From Candidatus Hydrogenedentota bacterium (GTDB taxonomy: Bacteria > Hydrogenedentota > Hydrogenedentia > Hydrogenedentales > SLHB01): 40,328 bases of DNA. Position numbers and translations under genes: made by a program. Where the stretch lies: assembly GCA_013359265.1 (NCBI GenBank), contig JABWCD010000015.1, positions 1-40,328 of the forward strand. Direction: 5' to 3'. The notes beneath the pieces were generated by a model. It did no database searches. It was not told the origin of the DNA and saw only the letters and a program-made list of their open reading frames with translations. Positions 15,680-23,710 of this stretch are shown here, piece by piece (within the stretch, counting starts at the first letter, position 1; the number at the start of each line of letters is the position of its first letter).

Positions 15680-15923
15680 GCCGGGCCTCTTTTTCGAGAT
15701 CTTCGAGCGATAAATCGAACGCGTCTACGCCGTACTCGCCCAGCTTCATTAAGAACACCGTGCGCGGGATGCCCGCCAAAGCAGCAGCTTTGCCGGAGGA
15801 CAATCGACCCATTTCGAATAGCTTCATGGCTGCGAGAATGCGCAATTCGTCACCAACGGCCTCTGGCGCGACGCGAAGCGCCTCGGCTGTCTCATCTGGT
15901 ATGGATAGAGTGACAGTGCTCAT
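15660..15923 (-). CDS. UPF0175 antitoxin
   Basis: An 87-residue protein of the UPF0175 family, the known partner of DUF3368 PIN proteins. The family core is seen as LRILAAMKLFEMGRLSSGKAAALAGIPRTVFLMKLGEYGVDAFD. It resembles a short helix-turn-helix and is proposed to bind the toxin and the operon promoter. It overlaps the toxin gene by 20 bp. A TATACT-like -10 sequence is present upstream without a good -35 box. A closely similar second copy is encoded 118 bp upstream. Confidence 0.88.
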   Translation of the reverse strand: MSTVTLSIPDETAEALRVAPEAVGDELRILAAMKLFEMGRLSSGKAAALAGIPRTVFLMKLGEYGVDAFDLSLEDLEKEARLGPSDL

Positions 15924-16041
15924 TGTGATGAAACTCCGCTGACATAAACTTCAGTACGACTCATACAACCCAAGTATAAACGAGAATTAGATAAGGCGAA
16001 TTTAATGAAGGTAACGAATGACTGCCGTGTCACAAAGAGCG

Positions 16042-16287
16042 TCACTCAAATGCCTTCGCCTCCGCCTTCAACTCTTCCTCAGTGATGTCGAACACGCTCA
16101 CACCGTACTCGCCCAGCCGCTGCAAAAAGACCGGCTTTGGCACACCGGCGAGCTCGGTGGCAAGCCCTGATGACATGCGGCCCATTTCAAAGAGCTTAAC
16201 GGCCAGGACCATTCGCACTTCGTCGGTTACCGCATCGGGGGCGACGTGAAGCGCTTCCGCGGCAATATCTGGAATCGTGATAGTCAT
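16042..16287 (-). CDS. Second UPF0175 antitoxin, without a partner toxin
   Basis: An 81-residue paralogue of the preceding antitoxin gene, sharing the core AVKLFEMGRMSSGLATELAGVPKPVFLQRLGEYGVSVFD. No DUF3368 frame follows it; the next gene downstream is the complete UPF0175-DUF3368 pair. It may be an orphan left by duplication, or may neutralise the same toxin. It has its own strong promoter (16307-16334) and a GAGGTA ribosome binding site, so it is likely expressed. Confidence 0.85.
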   Translation of the reverse strand: MTITIPDIAAEALHVAPDAVTDEVRMVLAVKLFEMGRMSSGLATELAGVPKPVFLQRLGEYGVSVFDITEEELKAEAKAFE

Positions 16288-16306
16288 TGCTAAGTACCTC
16301 TACACC

Positions 16307-16334
16307 ATTATAGCGGATTGCCGTGAAATGCCAA
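16307..16334 (-). promoter_or_regulatory. Strong promoter of the orphan UPF0175 gene
   Basis: On the minus strand, TTGGCA (16329-16334) and a consensus TATAAT (16307-16312) are 16 bp apart. It lies between the higA stop and the UPF0175 start and predicts a leader of only about 13 nt. Confidence 0.75.
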
Positions 16335-16365
16335 TCCGCACCAAGTGAAGGACCGTGTGAGACCG

Positions 16366-16683
16366 TCAACGGGACGACGCAGCAGTCCCACGCACCACCA
16401 CTTCTCGGTTTAGCCTCGCGCCAAGCTTTCTACGCTGCGATTCGAGATCATAATGAACTTGCAGATTCAGCCAGAACCGATCGGTCGTACCGAAATAGCG
16501 CGCTAGCCGAAGCGCGGTGTCCGCAGTGATGGCGCGCTTTCCATGGACAATCTCGTTAATTCGGCGTGGCGACACATTCATATCGCGCGCCAGGCGATAT
16601 TGGCTCACCGCCAATGGTTCGAGAAATTCCGCCTGGAGGATTTCTCCAGGATGTATTGGTGGAATTGGACGCGCTTTCTTCAC
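16366..16683 (-). CDS. higA: HigA-type antitoxin (XRE family), no HigB seen
   Basis: A 105-residue protein starting with the family signature PIPPIHPGEILQAEFLEPLAVSQYRLARDMNVSPRRINEIVHGKRAITADTALRLARYFGTT. The HTH XRE domain covers about residues 20-75, and the FWLNLQVHYDLE tail is also typical. HigA binds HigB and represses the higBA promoter. HigB genes normally lie just upstream; here the upstream gene is an unrelated secreted protein, so this is an orphan antitoxin or regulator. The GTG start follows a GAGGTG site. An inverted repeat immediately upstream probably forms its operator. Confidence 0.9.
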   Translation of the reverse strand: MKKARPIPPIHPGEILQAEFLEPLAVSQYRLARDMNVSPRRINEIVHGKRAITADTALRLARYFGTTDRFWLNLQVHYDLESQRRKLGARLNREVVVRGTAASSR

Positions 16684-16697
16684 TAAATTGCCACCTC

Positions 16698-16739
16698 AAT
16701 GGTAATCGAAAATACCATTACTTGCCCTACCGTACCATT
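16698..16739 (-). promoter_or_regulatory. Probable HigA operator
   Basis: AATGGTA (16698-16704) and TACCATT (16713-16719) form a perfect 7-bp inverted repeat with an 8-bp spacer. A third TACCATT half-site is at 16733-16739. The sites lie 15-56 bp upstream of the higA start, as expected for autorepression by an XRE antitoxin. The last half-site overlaps the stop codon of the upstream gene. Confidence 0.6.
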
Positions 16740-17668
16740 TACGTGTTCGGGCTACCTTTCGACTTCTTTGGCGCCATTCGCGGATCTATTCTGCTATCGA
16801 CCCTCGTGTTCGGTGGAGGCTGCGGGTGGGGATTTGGATAACGCCCCGTCGCATCGGGCACCCCAAGCGGGTCGGGTTGGACAGACTCGTCGGCCTCTTC
16901 TCGTGGTTTTAAGAAGTGATCAAAGTACTTGTCAGGCGGAGGGTCCCATTTCGGTGGAACGTCGATGTATCCAGCCTCTGTGAACCGGTCGCTCCAGAAG
17001 GTCATGCTGAGCCCGGCGTCGGAAAACATAGCAAGCATGGTTTGTCGATAATTGATCGGTCCAGGGCCACCCACTTTCCCGTCAAACGCATTGAGCAACA
17101 CAATGCCACGCTTCATTTTTTTGGACGCCTTCGGAGTGAATGGCGCGCTGGGGTCATCGATGAGGTATTTATCGAGAAGGCGCTTAACCACTGCTTGTAC
17201 CGCGTTGGATTCGAATGGCTGGCGCTCGGCTTGTGTAAGATTGAAAGATATACCGATAAGCGGGCGTCCGCCATATGTTGTGGCCAGGAGCAAATTCCGC
17301 CCGTCGGCTGTGAAAGATAAGTACGCACAATCTTGGCCGGAATAATTGGGAAGATCCGAACCTGGAACTCGCGACAGTATGAGGTTTTGTTCGACGTATT
17401 GAAGGTCCGGAAGGTACTGTAGTCTTATAAACCGTCGCGCCGTTTCAAGGAAATTTTCCGGCAACCAACGCATGAGTTCACGCGTGTCTGCGTCGTCTTT
17501 GGGCAGAATCGCGCCTTGGATTTGTCCAAGATACAGTATCTCCGCATACCCGCCCTCAAGTTCCACTTCCGGCACGAAGCTGATTTGTTCTTCATCCGCT
17601 ACAGCAACCGATGCCAGCGAGATTCCGCAAAGAACCAAGACCACACCGGCAAATGAATTCTTCATCAT
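16739..17668 (-). CDS. Secreted protein of unknown function
   Basis: A 309-residue protein that I do not recognise. It has a clear signal peptide (KNSFAGVVLVLCGISLASVAVA, cleavage near residue 25). The middle (90-150) contains an aromatic-rich stretch that may fold as beta-strands (CAYLSFTADGRNLLLATTYGGRPLIGISFN). The C-terminus from about 250 is rich in Pro, Asp and Arg and looks disordered. It starts at an ATGATG that overlaps the preceding gene's stop (ATGA), so the two are translationally coupled and may work together in the envelope. Confidence 0.75.
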   Translation of the reverse strand: MMKNSFAGVVLVLCGISLASVAVADEEQISFVPEVELEGGYAEILYLGQIQGAILPKDDADTRELMRWLPENFLETARRFIRLQYLPDLQYVEQNLILSRVPGSDLPNYSGQDCAYLSFTADGRNLLLATTYGGRPLIGISFNLTQAERQPFESNAVQAVVKRLLDKYLIDDPSAPFTPKASKKMKRGIVLLNAFDGKVGGPGPINYRQTMLAMFSDAGLSMTFWSDRFTEAGYIDVPPKWDPPPDKYFDHFLKPREEADESVQPDPLGVPDATGRYPNPHPQPPPNTRVDSRIDPRMAPKKSKGSPNT

Positions 17669-18462
17669 GGTTGTCTCTCCAACGCATCCAATGAGCGCAG
17701 GCCTTCGATGAAGGCGGGTGTCATTGGGAACTTGCCGGGGTAGGGCACGAACTCGACGTGGCCATCCATATACAGCACATGCCCGCCATCGCGGTGGCGT
17801 TCGGGGCGTTCTATTACGATCGGCAATAACGACAGCAAATGTGAAGAAGGGTCGGGATTTCCAATTTCAGTTATTAGAAAGCGTTCCATTCCATCGCGGA
17901 CCGGACAGTAGAAGCGACGTTCTTCCCAGAAGGGGTGGGCAACAGGCCAGGAGTCTTTGACATTCGGGCGAGGTTTGCCATCGGGATGGGTCTTAAGCCA
18001 CGCTACCTCTAATTCCCGTTGTCGAGCCGCGAGGTCATCTTCAACATCCGGCCAGACGCCTTTTTGCTCCGGTATCGCGTCTACATTCGGTGCGTGCGCA
18101 CGATACTGTTCGATCCACTCCAAGCCGCTGCGTTCGTTCGGAATCATCCAGCCGAGATACCAGTATTGGGTGTCGTCGAGCCGAGAATCGCTTTCAATTT
18201 TGAGAGTGGCTGTTAGAATAAGGTTCGGTTCAAACATCAATCGCCCCGGATCCCGAGACAAGGGTGGATACCGGCCATCGTAGTCGTGTTGCATGTAGTT
18301 TTTCAGTGCGGCATGGATTTGCCGGAGTGTATGTTCGCACTCGGCATTTGCGCGCGCGCGAAGCATTGCGCGGATTGCGAACGGAGCCGCAATGACGACA
18401 AGGAGCGTCACGGCCAGTGCAAACAGCCATCGCGCGAACCGTTGCGCCGTGACTGCGCGCAA
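17665..18462 (-). CDS. Prepilin-like envelope protein lacking the type IV signal motif
   Basis: The product has one N-terminal transmembrane helix (ALAVTLLVVIAAPFAIRAML). It then shows the layout of DUF1559/prepilin-like proteins: CEHTLRQIHAALKNYMQHDYDGRYPPLS and a C-terminal GHVLYMDGHVEFVPYPGKFPMT of the H-X9-DG type. The G-FTLIE cleavage motif is absent; the helix is preceded by TAQRFARWLF. The start is uncertain: TTG at 18462 lies behind GAGGAGGG and gives 265 residues, while the frame is open to 18576. It overlaps the next gene by 4 bp. It could be a membrane-anchored derivative of the prepilin-like family. Confidence 0.7.
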   Translation of the reverse strand: MRAVTAQRFARWLFALAVTLLVVIAAPFAIRAMLRARANAECEHTLRQIHAALKNYMQHDYDGRYPPLSRDPGRLMFEPNLILTATLKIESDSRLDDTQYWYLGWMIPNERSGLEWIEQYRAHAPNVDAIPEQKGVWPDVEDDLAARQRELEVAWLKTHPDGKPRPNVKDSWPVAHPFWEERRFYCPVRDGMERFLITEIGNPDPSSHLLSLLPIVIERPERHRDGGHVLYMDGHVEFVPYPGKFPMTPAFIEGLRSLDALERQP

Positions 18463-18614
18463 TGTACTACCCTCCTCGGGGGGAGTTCCTTCCACCGAAG
18501 TCTCGTTCCAACGATATTGTACCAGCAAAGCATTCGGAAGTGCCGCAATTCTCAGCGCGCCACGGACCGCGTACACGCGGAACTACGAACTGGGAACCGC
18601 AATCTTTCCCACTC

Positions 18615-18765
18615 GTTACGAAATTTCCATTTCGTAACGCGCTCTTGAAAAGCTCCGCTTTGGACTCTCTGCGCCTCACTCCACCCTCACGATCTATCCA
18701 CCCGCGATCCCGCTCGTGCTCGTGCTTCGTGCTCGTGATCGTACTCGCAGTCGATTCCTCCATCC
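18615..18765 (+). repeat. Composite repeat A: hairpin, tail, hexamer array
   Basis: It begins with a perfect 10-bp hairpin, GTTACGAAAT (18615-18624), loop TTCC, ATTTCGTAAC (18629-18638). The tail CTCTTGAAAAGCTCCGCTTT follows, then a roughly 60-bp C-rich block and a hexamer array (about 18711-18765). The tail and C-rich block recur nearly identically at 19093-19178. The remaining spacer between 18463 and 19249 shows no supportable gene. Confidence 0.85.
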
Positions 18766-18904
18766 GCCCCCGTCACCAATCATCCGCCCGCACCTCTGCG
18801 ACGCCACTGTCACGGCCACACAATAAGCCGACATCGAAAGCCCGCGCGTAGCGCCTTGGAGTGCGCCCCGATAGCGGCGCTTTTCTTCGCACGACTACCA
18901 GCCG

Positions 18905-19060
18905 CCAATCGGTTAACGCACTCGTGAAAAGATCCGCTTCGATCTTCCCGCGCGCCACTCTTCCCTCGTGCTCGTGCTCGTGCTCATCGTCGTAATCGTG
19001 GTTTGTAGTTCGAGTTCTCGCGCTACGATTACGATGACGAGCACGCGCACGAGCACGAAA
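18905..19060 (+). repeat. Composite repeat B: tail hairpin and self-complementary hexamer array
   Basis: The tail AACGCACTCGTGAAAAGATCCGCTTCGATCTT (about 18914-18945) has a changed but still complementary second hairpin (AAGATC..GATCTT). The hexamer region 18966-19057 is a long imperfect inverted repeat: CGTGCTCGTGCTCGTGCTCATCGTCGTAATCG pairs with CGATTACGATGACGAGCACGCGCACGAGCACG across a 25-nt centre. Confidence 0.75.
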
Positions 19061-19082
19061 AGATGCGGAGTTACCCGCTCGC

Positions 19083-19238
19083 AGTCCCGCGTTAACGCGC
19101 TCTTGAAAAGCTCCGCTTTGAACTCTCTGCGCCTCACTCCACCCTCACGAACTATCCACCCGCGATCCCGCTCATCCCCGTGCTCGTGCTCGTGCTTCGT
19201 GCTTGTGCTTCGTAATCGTAATCGTAATCGATTCTTCT
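19083..19238 (+). repeat. Composite repeat C: tail, C-rich block, hexamer array
   Basis: The left hairpin is lost. The tail GCTCTTGAAAAGCTCCGCTTT and the block CTCTCTGCGCCTCACTCCACC repeat those of composite repeat A about 461 bp away. The following hexamer array (about 19180-19235) ends in four CGTAAT units just before the next gene's stop codon. Confidence 0.8.
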
Positions 19239-19249
19239 ATCTTCCCGTG

Positions 19250-20311
19250 TCACGAATCATCCGCCCGCGACGGCACCCCAACTATCTCGGCCGACATCGC
19301 GGCACGGTTCCTCGGCGGCAGTATCCGATCCAGCAGCGACATGTAATCTTGCGACGTCGCGTCCCGCGCGCGCTCGGCCACCCGCGGCGACAAAAACGCC
19401 GCGCGGTTAAACGCATTCTTCGCGTCGTCGTGGTGCCCCGCGCGCGCGTGCTTGTTCGCGGCGCGCACGTACATCCACGCGCGCCCCTCGACCACCGGCG
19501 CCTCGCGCTCCAACCCCGCAAGGTCCTCCGCCAACAGCGACGTGTCCAACCGCGCGCGCCGGTCCTGCTCCTGCAACACCGCGTCCGGCGCCGATGCGCA
19601 CTCCGTCAACCGGTACAACTGCACATACCGCCGGTGCTCGCTCGACACCCGCAAAAACGCCTGCAGATACGCGCTCGGCTTCGTCGTTGTCATCCCACGC
19701 TTCTCCCCCGTCACGATGGTCGCGTCCACGACCGGCCCCGCCGCCAACGCCGCGGCCGCCCGCATGAACACCACGCGTACCATCGCAATCTCCGCGGCAA
19801 CGTGCTGGTCCAGCGGCTGCGCCTCCTCGCCGGCCGGCAACGCCTGCGCGCGCTTCGCCGCCAGTTGCGCCCGCACGTCCGTCTCGGCCGTGTTGAACGC
19901 CGCCACCTCGTACGGACACCGCGGCCGCTCCTTCGGGTCCAGCTTCGCCACGTCCGGCCCCGCACACGGGCACGACTTCCACAACGGACAATGCTCCCCA
20001 CACGTCTGAATCGCGCGAGAATACAACCCGTGCACCACCGCGTTTCGGTTTCCCGGCTGCGCCCCGGTCAAATCGAACCCGCCATGAAACTTGCATCGGC
20101 CATTGGCATGGTTCGGCTCGAGCGTACACGGGTTTCCCGAAAACGTCCGCGCCCCGCAAATGCGTTTGCCCAGGCGCACTTCGGTGGCCTCCACCAACGC
20201 CACATGCCCCTCATCCCAAACCGGCGAACACGGCGACCCCAATGCCGTCCGCCGCACCTCCGGCTCCTTCTGGTCCATCGCGTCCATACCGTCCATCCTG
20301 TCCATGCTCAC
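19250..20311 (-). CDS. HGGxTG-type zinc-finger-like protein
   Basis: A 353-residue protein with an N-terminal cysteine/histidine module, KRICGARTFSGNPCTLEPN..GRCKFHGGFDLTG, followed by GNRNAVVHGLYS. This matches the HGGXTGX motif family, found near phage terminase genes and in uncharacterised bacterial proteins. A second Cys group (CGEHCPLWKSCPCAG..RCPYE) follows. The rest (200-353) is Ala/Arg-rich and helical. The start at GTG 20311 is chosen because a GGAGGG site lies 7 nt upstream; the frame is open 16 codons further. The first residues (MDRMDGMDAMDQ) come from a short repeat. No terminase or other phage gene is nearby. Function unknown; DNA or RNA binding is plausible. Confidence 0.7.
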   Translation of the reverse strand: MSMDRMDGMDAMDQKEPEVRRTALGSPCSPVWDEGHVALVEATEVRLGKRICGARTFSGNPCTLEPNHANGRCKFHGGFDLTGAQPGNRNAVVHGLYSRAIQTCGEHCPLWKSCPCAGPDVAKLDPKERPRCPYEVAAFNTAETDVRAQLAAKRAQALPAGEEAQPLDQHVAAEIAMVRVVFMRAAAALAAGPVVDATIVTGEKRGMTTTKPSAYLQAFLRVSSEHRRYVQLYRLTECASAPDAVLQEQDRRARLDTSLLAEDLAGLEREAPVVEGRAWMYVRAANKHARAGHHDDAKNAFNRAAFLSPRVAERARDATSQDYMSLLDRILPPRNRAAMSAEIVGVPSRADDS

Positions 20312-20421
20312 GCCTATACCCTCCGCCACATAGCCCACGGCGTTGCACTCCCAAAGCACTTATCTTCCCGCCAACGAACTCGTTAACTCGTTAATGTCCA
20401 ACCTGAGACATGGTTAACTCG

Positions 20422-20690
20422 TTACCAACTTCCCAGTCGGTAACGCACTCTTGAAAAGCTCTGCTTTGTTCTTCGTTAACGCACTCTTAACTCGTTACCA
20501 ACTTTCCAGTTGGTAACGCACTCTTGAAAAGCTCTGCTTTGTTCTTCGTTGCCTAACTCGTTACCAACTTTCCAGTTGGTAATGCACTCTTGAAAAGCTC
20601 TGCTTTGTTCTTCGTTGGTTAACTCGTTACCAACTTTCCAGTTGGTAATGCACTCTTGAAAAGCTCTGCTTTGTTCTTCCTTCGTCAGGC
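20422..20690 (+). repeat. Tandem array of the two-hairpin element (66-bp period)
   Basis: Stem-loops start at 20422, 20495, 20561 and 20627. The last three are spaced exactly 66 bp and share GTTACCAACT-TTCC-AGTTGGTAA. Each is followed by the tail GCACTCTTGAAAAGCTCTGC and TTGTTCTTC. The first copy is imperfect (TCGG in the right arm). The 66-bp period keeps the minus-strand frame open. The remainder of 20312-21338 holds a gene remnant and a further repeat pair, and no confident gene. Confidence 0.9.
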
Positions 20691-20778
20691 CGGCAGCGGA
20701 TCGTTTTCCATCGCAGACCGATTCATATCGCGCCGGGCAGTAGCGCCAAAGTTCGGGTGCATCGACGTAGCTCGTCAC
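20476..20778 (-). pseudogene. Possible gene remnant running into the tandem repeats
   Basis: A minus-strand frame upstream of the HGGxTG gene reads TLDKQIEYLDIAAVTSYVDA and then APELWRYCPARYESVCDGKR over about 20680-20840. It then continues in frame through three 22-residue repeats (NEEQSRAFQECITNWKVGNE) encoded by the tandem hairpin elements. No good start codon or ribosome binding site precedes the non-repeat part; the first in-frame start is GTG at 20778. I do not recognise it. It looks like the residue of a small gene whose 3' end was replaced by repeats. Confidence 0.3.
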
Positions 20779-20956
20779 GGCGGCGATGTCGAGGTACTCG
20801 ATTTGCTTATCGAGCGTGATGTCATCGCGGATGGTTTGCGAATGTCACCTTCCTGATAAGTAGCTCGTCGGCGCAACGAATTCAGCGCACGAGTGCGTAG
20901 GCAAGCTATTCGGAGCTTTTCAAACGGCGTTCGAAGCCGAGCCATCGTTGGGCGCG

Positions 20957-21045
20957 TTAGAAGCTGGAAACTTGGTAACGAGTTAGGTCAAAGCAGAGCT
21001 TTTCAAGAGCGCGTTACCAAATGGAAATTTGGTAACGAGTTAATA
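20957..21045 (-). repeat. Two more hairpin elements, reverse orientation
   Basis: A degenerate copy (GTTAGAAGCT-GGAA-ACTTGGTAAC, 20957-20980) is followed by AAAGCAGAGCTTTTCAAGAG and a perfect stem (GTTACCAAAT, 21014-21023; loop GGAA; ATTTGGTAAC, 21028-21037). Orientation is opposite to the tandem array. From 21046 to the recG start no further feature was identified. Confidence 0.85.
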
Positions 21046-21338
21046 TGAATACTTCTAATTCCGCGAGTAATTTCATATTTCGTCAACCGAACCACCCTCG
21101 TTCCCGGATCTCGCCCCCGCTCTCCACCCGCGCAACCCACACCGAAATCTTCTGTCTGCGTCCATCTGCGCCATCTGCGGACAAATAGCCTCCGTGGGTA
21201 CCTCGTCGCAGTGCAACACGATGGACTATGTAATGAGAGCGCAACACCGCGCGCCGCTTGAAGTGCAGACGCCGCGGGGTTGTCGATAGTATGGGCGGTT
21301 TCGGTTCGTATTCGGGTATCGCGTGAATAAGACAAACC

Positions 21339-23381
21339 ATGAAACTTGACGATCCTATTCTGTCGCTTACCGGCGTGGGCGAGAAGCGCGCGGAGGCGTT
21401 GGCGCAGCTCGGCATCGGGAGCGTGCGCGACTTGTTATTTCATTTTCCACGGGCATACGAGGATCGGCGCAACATCACGCCCGTTAGTGACGTGCGCGAA
21501 GGCGACTCGGTCACAATCCTCGCGGAGGTGGTGAAGTCGAAGGTGGTGCGATTGCGGCGGCGGTTGTCGTTGGCGGAGGCGACGCTGAAGGACGAGACCG
21601 GCACGTTGCGCGCGGTTTGGTTCGGGCAGGAGTATCTCGCGAGAGTGTTCAAGCCGGGCGCCCGCGGATTCTTTACCGGCAGCGTTGGAAAGTGGAACGG
21701 CCCGGCGCTTCGGAACCCGGACTACGAACTGTTGACCGGCGATGAGGACGATCTCCTGAACACGGGCCGAATTGTGCCGGTGTACCGATTGACCGAAGGC
21801 GTGACGCAGCGGATGCTGCGGCGGCTGGTGCGGACAGCGCTTGATGCGTTGACGGAGCCGCTGCCGGAAACCTTGCCGGCGGCAATTCGTGAACGCCATA
21901 CATTCCCGCTCGCCAATGACGCAATGCGCGTTGTTCATTTTCCCGATGAGCTCGACGCCGCGCGAACGGCGCGGAACCGGTTCGCGTTCGAGGAACTGCT
22001 CGGCATACAGCTCGGCGTGCTCTCCGCGCGCGCGCGCCGCTATCACGAACACAAGAAAAACATCCATACCATTGACGGCCCGCACCTGGCCGCATTGCGC
22101 AAGAACTTGCCGTTCGCACTGACAAAACCCCAACTACGATCGATCGACGATATCCTAAGCGACATGGCGTCCGCGCGTCCGATGGTGCGATTGCTCCAGG
22201 GCGACGTCGGGTGCGGCAAGACAATCGTGGCGCTGCACGCCATCGCAGCCGCGGCGGACGGCGGATACCAAACCGCCGTCATGGCGCCGACGGAAATCCT
22301 CGCGGAACAACACGCGATCACACTGCGCGATTACCTCGCGCCGCTCGGCATAGAAATCGCCGTGCTGACGGGTTCGACGGAGAACGCGCGCGGCGTGCGC
22401 GACCGCATCGCGGACGGCAGCGCGCAGGTTGTCGCCGGGACGCACGCACTGATCCAGGGCAGCACGCAATTTCACAAATTGGGCCTGGCCATCATCGACG
22501 AACAGCATCGCTTCGGCGTAATGCAGCGCAGCACGCTCGCGGAAAAAGGTCTCGAACCGGACATTTTGCAGATGACCGCAACGCCTATCCCGCGCACACT
22601 GGCCATTACCGTCTACGGCGGCATGGACATCAGCGTAATAGACGAACTACCGCCGGGCCGCACGCCGGTGAAGACGCGCCGTGTTCCGCCTGCAAAAGTT
22701 GCGGACATGTACGACTACGTGCGCAAACAGGCGGCGAAGGGATTGCAGACGTACATCGTTTGCCCGCTGGTCGAGGAATCGAGTGCGCGCGACGCGAAAG
22801 CCGTGACGAAACATTTCGACGAACTGGTGGACGGACCGCTGACAGGCTTGCGCGTCGCGTTGATGCACGGGCGGCTCGCGCCGCGCGAAAAGGACGCCGT
22901 CATGCACGCGTTCAAACGCGGCGAACTCGACGTGCTGGTCAGCACCAGCGTGATCGAGGTCGGTATCGACTGTCCCAACGCGACAACCATGATTATTGAA
23001 GATGCATCACAATTCGGCTTGACACAATTGCACCAACTACGCGGGCGCGTCGGGCGCAGCAGCGAAATATCGCATTGTTTTCTGCTGGGCAAGCCCAAAA
23101 CGGACGACGGGCGCAAACGCGTCGAGATCATGTGCGCCACGACGAACGGGTTCGAGATCGCGGAAGCCGATCTCGAACTGCGCGGACCGGGCGAGTTTCA
23201 GGGCGTGCGGCAATCCGGCATCGGCGATCTCCGCGTTGCCGATCTTGTGCGCGACGCGCGATTGCTCGATGCCGCGCGGCGCGATGCGGAGGATTTGCTG
23301 AAGGTAGACCCTGGGTTGCGAATGCCGGACCACGCAGCGTTGGCGAAAGCGGCAGCGCGCTTTGAGGAGGTGAATGCATGA
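21339..23381 (+). CDS. recG: ATP-dependent DNA helicase RecG
   Basis: RecG reverses stalled replication forks and remodels branched DNA. The 680-residue product has the N-terminal wedge/OB domain (about 1-240; LTGVGEKRAEALAQLGI, RNITPVSDVREG). The SF2 helicase core carries Walker A GDVGCGKT at 288-295, motif Ia APTEILAEQH, motif II DEQHRFGV, motif III MTATPIPRTLA, motif V TSVIEVGIDCPNA and motif VI QLRGRVGRS. The length agrees with the family. It begins at an ATG without a strong ribosome binding site. It is followed, convergently, by aroD across a repeat-filled spacer. Confidence 0.98.
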   Translation: MKLDDPILSLTGVGEKRAEALAQLGIGSVRDLLFHFPRAYEDRRNITPVSDVREGDSVTILAEVVKSKVVRLRRRLSLAEATLKDETGTLRAVWFGQEYLARVFKPGARGFFTGSVGKWNGPALRNPDYELLTGDEDDLLNTGRIVPVYRLTEGVTQRMLRRLVRTALDALTEPLPETLPAAIRERHTFPLANDAMRVVHFPDELDAARTARNRFAFEELLGIQLGVLSARARRYHEHKKNIHTIDGPHLAALRKNLPFALTKPQLRSIDDILSDMASARPMVRLLQGDVGCGKTIVALHAIAAAADGGYQTAVMAPTEILAEQHAITLRDYLAPLGIEIAVLTGSTENARGVRDRIADGSAQVVAGTHALIQGSTQFHKLGLAIIDEQHRFGVMQRSTLAEKGLEPDILQMTATPIPRTLAITVYGGMDISVIDELPPGRTPVKTRRVPPAKVADMYDYVRKQAAKGLQTYIVCPLVEESSARDAKAVTKHFDELVDGPLTGLRVALMHGRLAPREKDAVMHAFKRGELDVLVSTSVIEVGIDCPNATTMIIEDASQFGLTQLHQLRGRVGRSSEISHCFLLGKPKTDDGRKRVEIMCATTNGFEIAEADLELRGPGEFQGVRQSGIGDLRVADLVRDARLLDAARRDAEDLLKVDPGLRMPDHAALAKAAARFEEVNA

Positions 23382-23417
23382 CGACAGCGAGGAATCAAAA
23401 CGCAGACCCCGCGATAA

Positions 23418-23690
<273 letters not shown>

Positions 23691-23710
23691 GTGAGCAAAC
23701 GACGGGCGCG

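Noticed and set aside
16684-17000. HigB toxin upstream of higA
   Set aside because: This region encodes the C-terminus of the secreted unknown protein on the same strand; no HigB-like frame was found.
20422-20690. Possible CRISPR array
   Set aside because: The units are directly abutting 66-bp copies with no unique spacers, and no cas genes are present.
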